Below are positions 22,080-35,578 of a stretch of DNA of 64,000 nt, piece by piece. The stretch lies in the NCBI RefSeq assembly GCF_964340395.1, contig NC_135570.1, positions 6,348,822 to 6,412,821 on the forward strand, read 5' to 3'. Under the pieces are notes generated by a model. The model made no database searches. It had not been told where the DNA came from and was given only the letters and a program-made list of their open reading frames with translations. Positions within the stretch are counted from its first letter, which is position 1. Every line of letters starts with the position of its first letter. The position numbers and the translations under genes were made by a program. This DNA comes from Glandiceps talaboti. Lineage: Eukaryota > Hemichordata > Enteropneusta > Spengelidae.

Positions 22080-23402
22080 TAATAAATCTTTTTTGGGGGC
22101 AACATTTTTTTGTGCAATATAGCTTCGGATTTACGGCCTTTGATAAGCTTATACTTTGATGTAAGGTTGACGAGACAGAAAAAGTAACAAACGCATCATG
22201 CCAAAGTTAGATAATAAGTTTTACCAAGTTACGTGTTTGCTCTAGGTCTGCAATATTATGTTACAATAACCAACGTTCGTATTAATGTACAGTGTAATTT
22301 TCCGAAGTGTTTCCATTCGAAACATCGGACCACACATCGGCATTCTTCTATATAGCGTGATAAGTCAGAATTTTCGACAGCGACCAAATGTTTCCAATTT
22401 CGATAAAATTTCTCTCCTACTGTGAATAAAAGTGAATGGCAACTGAATCTACCAAGCTCATTAACGGTAAGGGCATATTTCTGCATGTGACCGCGCTGTT
22501 GGATTTTTGTTTGCAACTCAGCTGTTTATTAGACGAATTTACATTGCAGTTGCGGAAAAATAATATTTTAAATTGATATGCACAGAGGCAAGCATGTTTT
22601 AATATTAACCTTAGTACATTTCAAATTAAACTATCGATCCAATATATTTCGAATTAAAGTAGCATATCATATGCAAGCGTTAAGCACGTGTGGGTTAGAG
22701 GTTGGAGTGTTGGCTTACCTGGATGGACTTAATGAAAACACTCTAATGTAATTTTCTACTGCTTGTGGCATTTGCAATTGCAATACAATACAAGCGACGA
22801 ACAAGCCAAAATGCCTGTTGCTAGATACCGAGAGTTGTTGCGTAGGGGTCTTTACCGAAAGAGAATTGTGAATATCTGAATATCACCATGTATTCTTGAG
22901 TGTGTTGTTTCACATTCAACATTTTAGTGGTTTACCTTTGGGTGTTAAAGTAATTTCCTATCTCGACGATGTGTTTCAATAATACGACAGTATGTTCGAC
23001 TCGAGATACGTGCCTTTGTCGTAAACGCAAATTTGTGTTCTCTGTTGTACTTACTAAAGTATAAGAAACAGGTGTTCTTATTAATTAGGTTGTCATCAAC
23101 ACGACTGTATCAAGTCACAGCATTGTTTTCTTTACTGTTTCAAGATACATGTATGGAATTCAACCAATATGACGTACATTAAGTCATTATGTGTTGCTGA
23201 TCTGCCCACTAAAGCGGATGCGGATCTGTGTTATGTTGACAGAAAGTTTAAAGCAATGTCACTAGTCAAATGAAGGCAGATTGAATATTATATACCGCAA
23301 TGTTGTCTAATGCATTTTAATATCATGTATGACACTAAAGTTTGCATTATTTGTTAGCAGAAAACCCTATTCAATCAACCGTTACAATATGAAAGTATCA
23401 AC
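22080..23402. other. No gene seen
   Basis: AT-rich. The string GTGTGGGTTAGAGGTTGGAG at 22689-22708 resembles a tRNA box A as found at the head of SINEs; no box B follows. Confidence 0.35.
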
Positions 23403-23785
23403 ATTTAGACTTCATCGTTTGGAACACTAGTCATTGACAAAAGACTGTCTGTCACTTATCTTAGACTTCATTGCATAGAATACTATTCACTCTACAGACC
23501 ACCTTGAAGTTTTACAGTCAACTGTCTCTGTCACTTATCATAGACTCCATTGCATAGAATACTATTCACTGTACAGACTACCTGGAAGTTTTACAGTCAA
23601 CTGTCTCTGTCACTTACCATAGACTTCATTGCATAGAATACTATTCACTGTACAGACTACCTGGAAGTTTTACAGTCAATTGTCTCTCTCTGTCACTTAT
23701 CGTAGACTTGCATAGAATATTTTTCATTATACAGACTACCTGGAAGTTTTGCAGTCAACCGTTTCTAGTTCTGCCACTATCACTT
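23403..23785 (+). repeat. 79-80-bp minisatellite, about 4.7 units
   Basis: Units start near 23461, 23541, 23620 and 23703, with a degenerate unit before. Each holds TAGACTTCATTGCATAGAAT, ACAGACTACCTGGAAGTTTT, CAGTCAACTGT and CTGTCACTTAT. The middle units are nearly identical. Confidence 0.9.
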
Positions 23786-26700
23786 CTATGCAGGCTCATT
23801 TCAAATGAAGTTTTGTCATCACAAATAAGGGTTCTGTGTGCTGTATTCCATTATATCTACAAACTTCAAATCCTTCAACGTTGCATTGCTCATAGTTGCC
23901 GATGCAATTATACCTATATATATTCAACAAGACACACAGTCGTTCAACATATTCTTGCGACTAAACCGTTAGCAGTTGAAAGAATGAATGGGAATACTTG
24001 TAATCTGACCTTTCACCTTTCAAACATATAAGTATAAGGATGTTTTCAGTTCATTAAAATGACTCAACTTTATAAAGCGGATTCTCGAAAATCCGTGACA
24101 GGGGGATGAATCTGCGCTGAGGGCAATTTCGGTGACCTGGAACTTAAATAATACATACTGGGCATTAATGTAATTATATAGGCACACAATCAGATTGTAT
24201 GAAGACTGGTAAGCCGTATGTGTACCACTAATACAAAAAGAAAGATTTAATTGTAGTGTATAAGCTTTATCCAACTGACCCCTGATATTAGAAATCCTAC
24301 TGTTAGGCACCATAGCTAGGACGTTATTATTAAATCATTGGTTTTTCTAACATGGGAAGACTTAGGAGACACGACCAATTATTGCGTTTCGAGATAGGAA
24401 CATTTATCTAACGCTGTACACGGCCCTTACAGTTAAGTGCTTACGCTTTCTTCTATATTGCTAAAAGATGTCTCGTTCCAATATCGTCTATGATTAGTAT
24501 TGAAAAGGGTGATAGGAGTTTTTCGCACTGCAATGATTACACTCTGGATTCAGAGAGAGAGGAATCGTCGATAGGCAGAGAGAAGCCATTGTAAAACACA
24601 GATGCACCTTCCTTTTTCCGATATCTACTCACAGAACGATAGCCTATATCAGGCAAAATATCACGTTAGGTTACTACGTTTAAATTGCCAGCCTGGATCA
24701 TAGAATGGTAGCAATTTTAAGAATTAGCACTTCAAGGATTTCAGAAAATAGATTCCTAGAAATTGTCCCTATTGTCGTGCTATTGCAAGATCACGAAATG
24801 CAACATAAATAGTCTCTCACATTCAAAATATGTTCAATTAAGCCATTCTTTACTGTAACATGAATTCAAACATTTTGGAGATGAATTTCATTGATGGCCA
24901 TATGAAGTCGCTGGAAAATTAGCAAATACTAAGTAGAACTGATTTCTTTTTAGAGCTGTATAAAATACAGTAGGTGCTGTCTACATCACTCTTGTGTAGC
25001 CGATATTGCATGCAACAGCAGAGTGCCTGTTCATAATACTGATTGGAGTAGTGCAAGATGATTTTATAAATATTTCACGGATAATTTTCGCTGTATATTG
25101 AAAGGTGCTAGCACTATTCTAGTTACATCGCCATCGCTTGCTATTGGCAGATCGAAGCCAAACTCGATATTTAGACATAAGACATTGTTGACATAATAAT
25201 GCTTTATTGGTGTTAACATTACACTAAAATAGTTTTAATAGACGTTTTAAGCCAGTCTTTTAACCCTATATTAAAGACATTAGAAAGGCGACTTGCCCAA
25301 CGTTAAATGTGAATTATTTTCTCTAATGGCTAGGGTGTTCATAAAATTTACTTGAGTGGGCGATACTTAGTTTGAAGTGTTGATCATATCGCTCCTTTTG
25401 GCCCTTTGAAGCAGACGATCGGAAACAAGTCTTCATTATAACATTGAAAGAGCAAGGTCGTTCGTTTAATGAGATCACAATTAGAAATTAGAAAAAGTGA
25501 AAAAGGGATTGATTGCCAAGACGACACATAAAGGTGAAACCAAAAAAATGGCATAAATGTCATCACCCTCTCCTTCAGACTATTTCTACAACTACCACCA
25601 ACATTGAAACAATTACTTATCACCCACCAAGTGTCATGCAAGGAGTCATAAATTACTGATACTTATTGTTTTACCACGAGTGCCCGAACATACGGCTATA
25701 TGATATATTACCAAGCGGGCTCCCGCATGGAATATCTTGTTGACCAAATGAATAGATCTATATCAGATTTCTCGACATCAACGAGCGTTGCACAGTTTTC
25801 ATCACAAAAAGCTAAAACACTGTTTTTTCGAAACCAAATTGCTTTTTACTCTGTGTGAGAATGCAAGATCTTGGCATTTTATAAGGAATGACCGACGAAA
25901 CCCTTTCGCCAGACTACAAATTACGACAACGTAGCATAAGGCTTGTGTGCTAATACTAGTACCCTGGGGCAAACAGAAATAGTGACCACTGTATGGAAAT
26001 TTAGGTCAATATTATACACATGTTGACTGATCGCGAGGGCAACAGCATACGTCTGTTTCCTCGATGGACTGTGGGTCACCCCAACACTGACTGTTTCCCG
26101 AGGGTGGAGGCAACAGCACTAGACATGCTAGAACTGTTGACCAGTAAACGTCATTTGCAGTCACCAGCACAAAAACTCTACATACCACGTGACCACGTAA
26201 TGACGAATCCCAAGGTTTGTTACAATGGAAACTAGTGCTTACCACTTGACATGATCTAAGCCAATCACTGAAAAGGGTAAGACATCAATGTGTTATAATG
26301 TCCTCCGTGAGATGAAGTAACTGAAATCGCTAAAAGAAGTTAACGCAGACACTTCAATACAAATTCAACCTAGAGGTTGTCACAGACACGGTATTTAGCT
26401 AATATTTTCAAGAAGAGTGTGGAAAAGACAGGATGACTTTTTTACATACACTAAGATAACAGTGAAGCCAGTCAAACCGAAACAGAACATTACTTCACTT
26501 TAGGGACCATATGTCATCAGCTATACGTAATCTATTCTGATTATGGCTATGTTGTCTAAAAAATTCAATTGTACAAATGTTGCACTGCCAGTGCTCTAGG
26601 AGACGGACTGGACTAGCTTTACCTTTTTACCTGAGAATGTAAAATATTTCATCTTTTTCAATGTTGTAACAAAGGGTAATAAATAAATAAATAAATAATT

Positions 26701-27475
26701 AAAATAAAATAAAAACATCAGATTCGACAGAATACTCACGAATATTTCTAAATTTCATCATCGGACTCGACAAATGTAAATCTATTTTGAAAAACAATAT
26801 AACTACATTTTATCGTCTATTCTTCAATCAAAAGTTTACTATACTAAATATTGCTACATAGCATATCATAAAATAATCATAGTAACATTACTACACTTTG
26901 GGGACGTGATATCAGATTATCATTAATGAAGTTCTATTTCAAATCTCCTAGATTCAATTGTATAATGTATGCACATCGTAGGTTCGCTTCATATAGATCT
27001 CCGTGGCAACCTTTGCGCTACTAATCCTGTTCGTTAAATTATAATATGCCTTTCACTCAAAACGCCTACGTCGATCATCCAAACTCCATGCCAACGGGCA
27101 ATCAACAGCTGCATAGTGTGATTTGTGAGTAGCCAAGTTTTAAAACGTTTTCTAAAGATTTTCGTTATATATTATGAGAACTTTTCATTAAGATCTGGAT
27201 AATATGAACTCTGTAAAGCATACTGTCGTACTGATGACAGACTTTTACATCTTTCACAGTACTATTTTTCCTGAACAACCATTGGCATCGTTGTAAAACA
27301 AATGTCAAGTTTGCAATGTTAGGTAATTATTTTGCGTTCCGTTTTTTATTCAACTGGTATTTTATCTTCAAGTATTCTGATTCAGGAACGTAATTTCCGG
27401 AACATCTTCTCTCACGTTAATGATTCTTTCACAGTTTGAGAAAATATAAGATGCACAAAGATTATCATATAGATT
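23786..27475. other. No gene seen
   Basis: About 3.7 kb of AT-rich sequence with short ORFs only. The overlapping ORFs at 26012-26245 lie on both strands and match nothing I know. The part at 25195-25265 resembles family F. (AAAT)n is at 26679-26715. Confidence 0.4.
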
Positions 27476-27565
<90 letters not shown>

Positions 27566-27618
27566 TATATATATAATTATATATATACATATATACATAT
27601 ATATACATACATATATAC

Positions 27619-27708
<90 letters not shown>
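27476..27708 (+). repeat. (AT)n dinucleotide repeat, interrupted
   Basis: Two long AT blocks (27478-27560 and about 27630-27708) flank an imperfect ATAC/ATAT section with local inverted symmetry. Y-I ORFs across it are artefacts. Confidence 0.95.
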
Positions 27709-27710
<2 letters not shown>

Positions 27711-27794
27711 CACCCTATATAACCCTGTTATTTACCTCTCCTTACATATTTTTCTGTTGTTCTGGCTCTTGCTTTCCTGATAAGACTCGGATTA

Positions 27795-27925
27795 GGATTA
27801 TTAAAATCTTAGGTGTGAAAAATAGTTATCTGGTCCAGAATACAAGAATGATCCCATGTAATACTTCTGGCTCCACTGATAAGATATTACTAAGGCGAAA
27901 ATTTAACCACGTCTAGTCAGAATTT
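27795..27925 (+). repeat. Dispersed repeat family E, copy 1
   Basis: It shares CTTAGGTGTGAAAAA.AGTTATCTG, TCCAGAA.A.AA and GATAAGATATTACTAAGGCGA with copies at 40.0, 54.8 and 60.8 kb. A short block present in the others (CAAAGCT.TAGAAAA) is missing here. Confidence 0.65.
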
Positions 27926-28404
27926 CTTGAAACTTGAGGTGTGACGAGACTATCCAGTTTTTTTTTGCGTTTAGATATGATATCATATGACTGTATGGAC
28001 ATGTGTCTTCGTAGCTGATCAACTAAATGATACACGTTGGCAAACTTAAACGACATGAAGTTTGCTTTATCAGATTACGTCCAAGAAAGCTTATGAAGAT
28101 GTTTTTCCTTTAGTATTGTCAAATTCTTTTTTTAGCCGAGAACATACGCCACCTGCCATTCTCTAAAGGCCACGTGAATCATGTATTTTAGCCACATAAC
28201 ATTATAAATTGTGTGTCAAGACGAATAATCACATTGTCCTGTTTTGATGCTGTTAGAACAGACTTTGCAAGACCTTCAATTTGAGAGCTCATCGATTTGT
28301 ACAAAAGGTGGGTCTGTTTTAAGATAGAATGCACCTCGGCGGCAAGGAAATCGATAACCTTTATCTGCCCATAACCTTAACACAGTATTTAGTGGCTAGT
28401 TTGC

Positions 28405-28530
28405 GTTCTATTGGTTGAATTCAATGTCATTTTGACCTTTAGTTAAAAGATATACAGGGTGACCGTGTTTCTTGTCTTGATTTGAATTGAGAATAGGTTA
28501 GGTCTATGAACAAAGCAATGTACTAGTAAA
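28405..28530 (-). repeat. Dispersed repeat family G, copy 2
   Basis: Reverse complement of the pattern at 9410-9530, including GGTCACC and AAAGGTCAAAATGACAT. Confidence 0.65.
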
Positions 28531-30390
28531 ATTTTAAGTCTTTTACATCCGAGGTGTATACTACAGGATGAAAGATTTATAAACTTACGTAGTCTTACAA
28601 ACAGTTGACGTGTTATTTCGGGAACGATTTAAACATGTCACGTGACATGATCTACTTTATCTGTTAGCATTCACATTACTGTAATAACACAACTCTGGTT
28701 GCTCCACAAGAGAAAACATGCTTGACTGTCGTGTTTAATCTAATCTTAGTGAAGACAAAGATGTTATGCCCTACCAGTGACCATAAAATAATGTATTCAA
28801 TTATTGAGCAAAGCGTGCAAGTTAATACAACAGATGACTTCACGTGTGTCAACCCTTTGTTTCACGAATGCATTACATACACGATTGTATCGACACTGTG
28901 TAATGTTGCACTGGTCCGGTGCATATCTCGATATTCCATTACTCGAATACAATAATGAGTCAAAGCTCTGCAAGACACGTTTGCTAAAAAAAGTATGCAT
29001 TTATATTGAACAACTAATCACACTTGTATAAAGATAAATCAATTTACGCATTATTTCTCAAACTTAGATGCAATAGTTGTAGCATTATTTTTTTTCATTT
29101 TGAGCTTCTCATTTTTGAGCTCCAATTAGCAACTAGTCTCACCATGCTGTACTTTTATTCAAAAGTAGACTTTAATTCCCACACCTTGCTTACATTAGAG
29201 CTACAAAGAATGTATGTTAATCAACTAGACAGACACCAGATTTTGTTTATCTCATAATCTTGAATTTGTTAATTAATTTCAAATTTTGAGAAGGAAAATG
29301 TGATTAACCTTTTTTTATTTTTCGCATTTACTAGTAGCTTCCCAAGGGACCTTTGGAAATTCAAAACATTTGAAAATAATGAAACAAAAACAAATTTCCC
29401 AAGTGACTGGTGCCAATTTACTGATCAATTTGAATTGACTTGTCAATCATACAGATGGTTGTACACCAAAACAGGCGTGTTAGATCTATAACGATGCGCT
29501 ATTCACTCAGTTTGTGCAATATATACACTATAGCCCTTCTCTCGTTCATTAACAATTACACAATGTCTTGGGTACTAATGAATGAGAAACACACCAAAAG
29601 CTAAGAAAACACTGTGTCCAATCAGAGAAACGGCACACAACCGCGTTGCACCTTTCAATGCAATATGGTCCCAGTCAGAGAATAACAGTAAAACATCCTC
29701 TCAATATAATTAAATTATTTGATGCTATAAACTTTCTCCATGGGAGGAATTAATGACGTCATTGACAGCTTCATACAGAAATCAAAAAGGGATTAGGTCT
29801 TTTACTTTTACTCAACGAATTATAATATAACAACAGCTTGTGGTACTTTTTAACTAAATATCATATCAAATGAACAGTAGTAAATATACAACGCGATCTT
29901 TGACATCACAATAAAATCAAAATTAATTGATGTTGGAGCACATTTGACACGACAATCAAAACTCTGGATGGTTTTAAATAAGGTTTTACCCAGGACTGAC
30001 GGTATCGGAAGATTGTATGTTTTAAGATTATTGCATCAATGTCTTGCCGTGAGACGTGATCTTAAACGCCGCGGGTATAAAAAGCTTTATCGAATTCTCG
30101 CCAGGGACTCAATCATTGAAATCTTTCATATAAACAACCATTTTCGTTACATTGTGATGTTGAAATATTAGGCTGTATCACAAGGATCGCGAATATTTGT
30201 TAAATGCCTGTTTCAACATAACTGAATCAATTATTAATCAGACAACTGTTTGGCCTTACTGAATAAGGTAAAACGGAGTCTACATTCACTGTACAATCAG
30301 AATATATCAAATGCTACATGTATGTTTTGGCGCCAATCCTAATATTGCTCACGCTTGACTGAAAGCCTGACAAAATGATAGTATTTGTTC
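28531..30390. other. No gene seen
   Basis: Several 60-77-codon ORFs in AT-rich sequence, none with a domain or splice context. A CRE palindrome lies at 29754-29761. Confidence 0.4.
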
Positions 30391-30419
30391 CAGTTGACTT
30401 CAAAACTTCCAGGTAGTCT
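30391..30419 (-). repeat. Isolated inverted piece of the 23.4-kb minisatellite unit
   Basis: The reverse complement AGACTACCTGGAAGTTTT plus AGTCAACTG matches the minisatellite unit at 23575-23603 with two mismatches in 29. It lies 30 bp outside the left arm of the 30.45-kb inverted repeat. Confidence 0.6.
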
Positions 30420-30449
30420 TTCACAGAGTTACATACATACAACGAAAGC

Positions 30450-31930
30450 TATTGATAACCTTCCAATTTGAATAGTTCAATGTCAGAGGCTGTGATCTTG
30501 CAATGTAAGGGAAGCAACTACTTAGTAACATCACAGTTGACCAGGCCTAAAAGACAGTCGTTGCATACATCACCGACAATTTGACATCAATAATACTTAC
30601 TTTTTGAAGTTCGCACAATTATTTAATGTGTATACCCCGCGCATGCTAAGTTGAACGCGTTCAAACAGAAAGTATAGGAATTAAACCGTGGGCATTTCTG
30701 TAACTGAGTATCGCTAAAATTGATACTTTGTGTCCTCGAGGCAATTTTTTTTAAAACTAATTTCCACACAAATGATGCCTTTTTACCGCTAGTACCGCTT
30801 TTGTGCTCAGCTGGTTATTTATTTATTCATTCATTCACTGAAGCAAAAATGGAAGATATCATAAATTACCCGAGGTCATGATAAATGAACAGCAATTGAT
30901 AACATACAAATGTAAAGAAAGGTATAAATAAACTGTGCGTAATAAACAATTGCTAGATAGAAAGCAATAATTATACTACAACACATGTTTGAGTAAAATG
31001 TCGATAAAAAAGTCATACCAGTGTATTGGTGACAATTCTATCAAGGCGGTTAAGCTAGTACGATGTCCTAGACAAATAAATCAGCCCACCAAGAAATCCA
31101 ATTAAAATGCAGCTTGACTTGTAACTGCCAAGGGACAAATTATCACTGGGTAAATTTCTTTCGGAATGGTGGTCTGACAGTAGTGGTAGGGCTGACATGT
31201 TGACACAAGTGATAGTGACACTCCAAAAAAAAAATAACCAGGGGCTAAACGATGTCTAAATACAAGTGATAAGAGAGACATGAAAACCTCATATTTCAAA
31301 ATTGCTTTAACATATGATATTTTAAGAATATGATATCTAGTATAAGAAGACACACGTGATGACTTTTGACATTTTTTATTAGTTTTACATGATCACCATA
31401 CTATGAAAACACGACAGGCTCGTTGCCAGGAAATTACTCAATCAAGCCATGAATCGAGCTATACTTTGTTGATATCGTGACGAAAGAATGATGCTATTAT
31501 AAAAGATAAATATAGATTTCACATCAAACTGAGCTTTCCATGTGATGTGTAATTCTTTCTTTCGATAATATCGTATTTTGAAGATTGTGTAATACAAAAA
31601 AGCAGGTTAGTACGACGTCTAATGGATGGAAAATAATCACTAAAAGTATATCATGATGACAAAATTGACAACATTGATGATTTCTCCTGGTTTGTCTGCA
31701 TAATCCAAGTCAATATGTTCACAAAACAATTTATTTGTAGAAACTTTGCAAATGTCAGAAATCCAAAGAAACGGTGAAGATGCCCAGATAATATTTGTAT
31801 TCTGATTATTATCACATGTATTGATGGGGTTGAACTAGATTAGTTGGCAGACAACTAAGTAGTTGCTTCCCTTACATTGCAGGGTCACAGCCTGTGACAT
31901 TGAACTATTCAAATTGGAAGGTTATCAATA
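30450..31930. mobile_element. Element-like unit bounded by ~77-bp inverted repeats
   Basis: 30450-30526 is the inverted copy of 31855-31930 with about three mismatches in 77. Shared blocks include AACCTTCCAATTTGAATAGT and GTAAGGGAAGCAACTACTTA. The interior (~1.3 kb) is AT-rich and lacks a transposase ORF, so it would be non-autonomous. The similarity stops sharply at the outer ends. No clear target duplication is visible. Two independent insertions in opposite orientation are the alternative. Confidence 0.55.
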
Positions 31931-32010
31931 TTTTTCGATCCCCTTTCCCATGTATTTACGTTAACATACTCTTCACGGACCTCTATTATTATTTTGTATC
32001 TGGGAATAAA

Positions 32011-32012
<2 letters not shown>

Positions 32013-32084
<72 letters not shown>
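32013..32084 (+). repeat. (AT)n dinucleotide repeat
   Basis: About 36 perfect AT units, just outside the right arm of the 30.45-31.93-kb unit. Confidence 0.95.
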
Positions 32085-32086
<2 letters not shown>

Positions 32087-32224
32087 GATAATGCTTTAAA
32101 GGTGCCTTTTAAATCCCTTCTTATTGATAAAGACATTCCATCATTCTCAATCCAAGGTAAAAGTATAAAAAAGACAAATATGTCTACAAAGTAGGTCATT
32201 CAGGCTATTTTCTCCTCTTAATTA

Positions 32225-32225
<1 letters not shown>

Positions 32226-32255
<30 letters not shown>
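32226..32255 (+). repeat. (GATT)n microsatellite
   Basis: Seven perfect units, followed by T-rich GTTT/ATTT sequence to about 32330. Confidence 0.9.
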
Positions 32256-32259
32256 TGTT

Positions 32260-33227
32260 TAGTTGATTGTTTGTTTATTCATATAATTATTTGTTTTGCT
32301 TGTTTTTTGTGTTTATTTATTTATTCTGGAACAGTTTACCCAAATAACAGGCTCATCAAATATGCCAATTTAACTGGTAAAAAATTAAATATTCAAATAA
32401 AACACGGACAATAAAAACACTACATACATCAATATTGTCAAAATTCTGAGAGTTGCTTCATAGAGTTAAAATGTATCCCTGATGAAATAGAAACATTTAA
32501 GATATTTGTTTGAACTAAAACCAAATGCAACAGCAACAACAAAAACATTGGTCACCGTCAATCAAGGTATTTTGTATGTCATCTGTTTCATGTATGTTTA
32601 CATTCTGACGTCACAGTAGCCCATGGATGTTAAAATAACAAGTAACACACCTTAAAGGTAAAATGATGATGACATCCGGTGTCATACAGAATACGGTAAA
32701 TAACTTTGTTAATGATTCTAGATCTAGTACGAAGTATGTGCGTCATTTGATACCTTTGGCATTAACACCTGCGGACGTATTATAGCAAGCAGATACTTCT
32801 AAATGATATATGTTTATTGGAATGAACTCTGAAAATCAAATATTGTAATTTATTAAAAGTCAACATTTGATTGTAATAGTAATACTTTTTGGATTTCGAA
32901 TGATGACAGGAAGAGGACAATTTGTGTTTGTATTTGTACTCCACTGTTTTAGATGGCATGAAATAATTCAGTAAGACGTTTAATGGGGCACAAGCTGAGT
33001 TTCTACTCGTTTGGATGTAATATTATATGCATGTTCATGCGTTATTTGCAGTATTCTACTTACTGAAGTATACGTACCTATCACTTGCAATTTACTGAAC
33101 TCAAACATGATATTAAGATATAAGATATAAATGATCCGATGACGTAATTTCTTATACGTATAAAAATCCCTACTAAACAACCAACTCTTCTAACAATACC
33201 AGGAGACAATTGTAACGTCAAAGAAGG
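32260..33227. other. No gene seen
   Basis: AT-rich. A minus-strand copy of the family F end motif (AAACTCAGCTTGTGCCCC) lies at about 32983-33003. A CRE palindrome is at 32606-32613. Confidence 0.4.
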
Positions 33228-33335
33228 CATTCGTCGACGTTAACATTATACTAGAATAGTTTAATCTGGGTTTTATGTAGATATTTTCACTTGTACTAAA
33301 ACAGTTTGTAAACTCAGCTGTGTCCCTTGAACCAA
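33228..33335 (+). repeat. Dispersed repeat family F, copy 1
   Basis: It shares TCGACGTTAA.ATTAT.CTA, GGGTTTTATGTA and TAAACTCAGCT.TGTC with 45405-45525 and, reversed, with 39515-39600. Confidence 0.6.
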
Positions 33336-33489
33336 AGAACACCGAGTGAATCCATTAAGTTACATTGCTGGATCATCAAAGCGATGAAATTGAAAAGCCA
33401 ATTATTTCCACTAAACTATACAATCTTATCGTGGCTTATCTATAAGTACATTTTCAGTCGAAAATGAAACTAAACTGTCACGTTCTTTG

Positions 33490-33825
33490 TTTGCATAATT
33501 AGGCTATATCTTAAGAATGCTCGCTTTAATTGCAATGTAATTTGAGACATACTTTCAATATAACGTGTCCTGATAAGCTTGTTGATTTAGCTTTTGGTTT
33601 TAATGAGTCTTTTGCGTAATTAATGATTTTCAATAACAAGGCTTTATTTTAAGAATGCATACTTCAAATTTAGTGTAATGTGGTACATACATCAGCCATA
33701 ACAAAACGCACATGCTCTAAAACGTTTGTTGTTGTCACTGTTAGTTGTAATGTGCATAATTAATGCTTACATTCAGTAATTAGGCTATATCCACACTTCA
33801 AATTTCATACGTATACAAACTTCAG
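33490..33825 (+). repeat. Degenerate ~145-bp tandem repeat, about 2.3 units
   Basis: TGC.TAATTA, AGGCT.TAT, AAGAATGC..ACTT and TTTAGTGTAATGTG-like blocks recur at about 33493, 33614 and 33750 with many substitutions. Confidence 0.5.
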
Positions 33826-34504
33826 GTGTCTTATAGTTTGGCAAAATACAATTCAGGGGTAGATCATATAATAGCTTTATTTTGTTAAGAATTTGGCAAT
33901 TTTGCCCTTCTGGAAGCCATTCAGGGGTATCAGCTGTCTTACAAAATTAAAGTAAAATTGTTACTGCATTTTAATCCTTTTAAGATTTCAGATGACATGA
34001 ATGTAGTAGCCTGCACGACGATAAAATATAGCAATATTAGTGAGATATTTGTTATCAAACGTTCTGTTGAAGGCTTCCTGGATTCAATAGTATGATAGGA
34101 AAAGTACGGAGAGAATTAATCAGTTGTCAAGCGATAAAAAATGTACTCTGTGTACATATCCCCATATGTAATCTTCACTGCTGATAGCAGCAAACAGTAT
34201 ATTGTATAAAACGTCATAATAAATCACATACCATTTCCTAATAAGGAACATATTCATTCTTATGAGATCCCACCAATGTTTACATAAAATCACATTTTTT
34301 ACTTCGCTGCTTTTCTAGGAACGCAACTACCTTTACAAAGATATTGTCGATAGAGGAAAACTATTATTTCATCTTAATATAAAAAGCAAAATTAATTGCC
34401 CTTGCTGTAATCGGTAACTATGAGTATTCACTTAATACCGTAATACAAATATAATTTTGATAACTTCATCTGAAATAGAATCACAAAATTATTAAATCTG
34501 CATT
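33826..34504. other. No gene seen
   Basis: AT-rich with no ORF of note. AGCAATATTAGTGAGAT near 34030 resembles a piece of family H. Confidence 0.4.
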
Positions 34505-34880
34505 AGCTACACTTTGGACAATTTTTTCATCAAATAACCAAAGATATATTCACTAAAAATTGGTCGATTACTTATAAAAAGTCATTACATCGGTCAATAT
34601 TATTTGTAGGTATAGTAGAGTGGCAGTTTTGAATCTGTCACCATGTTAAAACTGTACTACATGTAGTTGTAACTGGAATATCAGTACCGATAATTAGACA
34701 TTGAACATGTCAATCAGGGATCGATATTATCCATAAGCAGTACAGAAATAGATTGAAATCACGGTCGCTGTAGAGTGCGCTTAGTTTTGGGTGCGGACCC
34801 GAAAATCATGTTTTATTGTATCTAACAAAATTTTTTTTTTAAAAACATACATTCCAGTTGCCGATAGTGCAGCTGTAAAG
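34505..34880 (+). repeat. Dispersed repeat family B, copy 2
   Basis: Colinear with 13205-13705, with an internal deletion after the GCGGACCCGAAAATCA block. It then resumes with a TAACAAAA..AAAACATA.. block ending in GATAGTGCAG. Confidence 0.7.
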
Positions 34881-35169
34881 CAAGCCAATCACAACTACAA
34901 TCGCTGTATCTGGATTATATTTTCGTGACAAATACAATATATTCAAAAAAAGGCAAATATGCATAAAAGACATTGATTTTTATCAGCATGAGATTTAATT
35001 CTTGCAAGAAAACTAGCTTTTAATTTCAGTGCCATGTTATTGTAAAAAAGTGATGTGCCACCAAAAAGACTATAGCGACTGAGTTTGGATTTCTGTACTT
35101 TACTTTGAGATACATAGTACATTGTCAGCCATGAATACGCATGGCTACAGAAATGATATAATAATTATG

Positions 35170-35300
35170 GAGAAAGATTTATCTGACCGTTGGAGGCGCT
35201 CTAATTTAGGGTATGGACCAAATATTATTTGTTACCATACACATGCCAACATGAACTGTGGACAGGTAGACATTCTAGTTTAATTAATTGTGAGTTAGAT
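35170..35300 (+). repeat. Dispersed repeat family B, fragment
   Basis: GACCGTTGGAGGCGCT..TTTAGGGTATGGACCAAA followed by GTTACCATAC.CATGCC matches the mid-section of family B as seen at 37.5 kb. Confidence 0.5.
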
Positions 35301-35578
35301 GAACACCCCTCAAGAGCAATTCACTATAAAAGTAACAGAACTAAACTAATATTCTCCAGATTCTACTATCTCCGATACAAAAAAATGAAAAAGGTCGCTC
35401 TGTTTCTAATTTTACCACGAGGGGAAATATCTAAATAGGACATTTGCTGATGGCTACATTTTCCCAAGAATTGTTAATGCGTCCCTTCAAGGAGTGTACT
35501 TACGGTGTTGTACTAATGCATCCTGATGAAACATCTTCACTGTACATGGCACATATAGCTTGAGAGAAATTCCGGAGG

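Noticed and set aside
23403-23785. Possible CRISPR array
   Set aside because: The 80-bp units are wholly repeated with no unique spacers, and the sequence is eukaryotic.
27368-27713. YIYI ORFs at 27.4 kb and similar ones at 31.9 and 57.6 kb
   Set aside because: They are translations of (AT)n repeats.
28722-29031. Two overlapping ORFs of about 75 codons with some receptor-like strings
   Set aside because: Different frames of the same AT-rich sequence, with no ordered motif and no splice signals.
29754-29761. Further CRE palindromes at 29754, 32606 and 60829 as promoters
   Set aside because: No TATA-like box, exon-like block or donor accompanies them; a few chance matches are expected in 64 kb.
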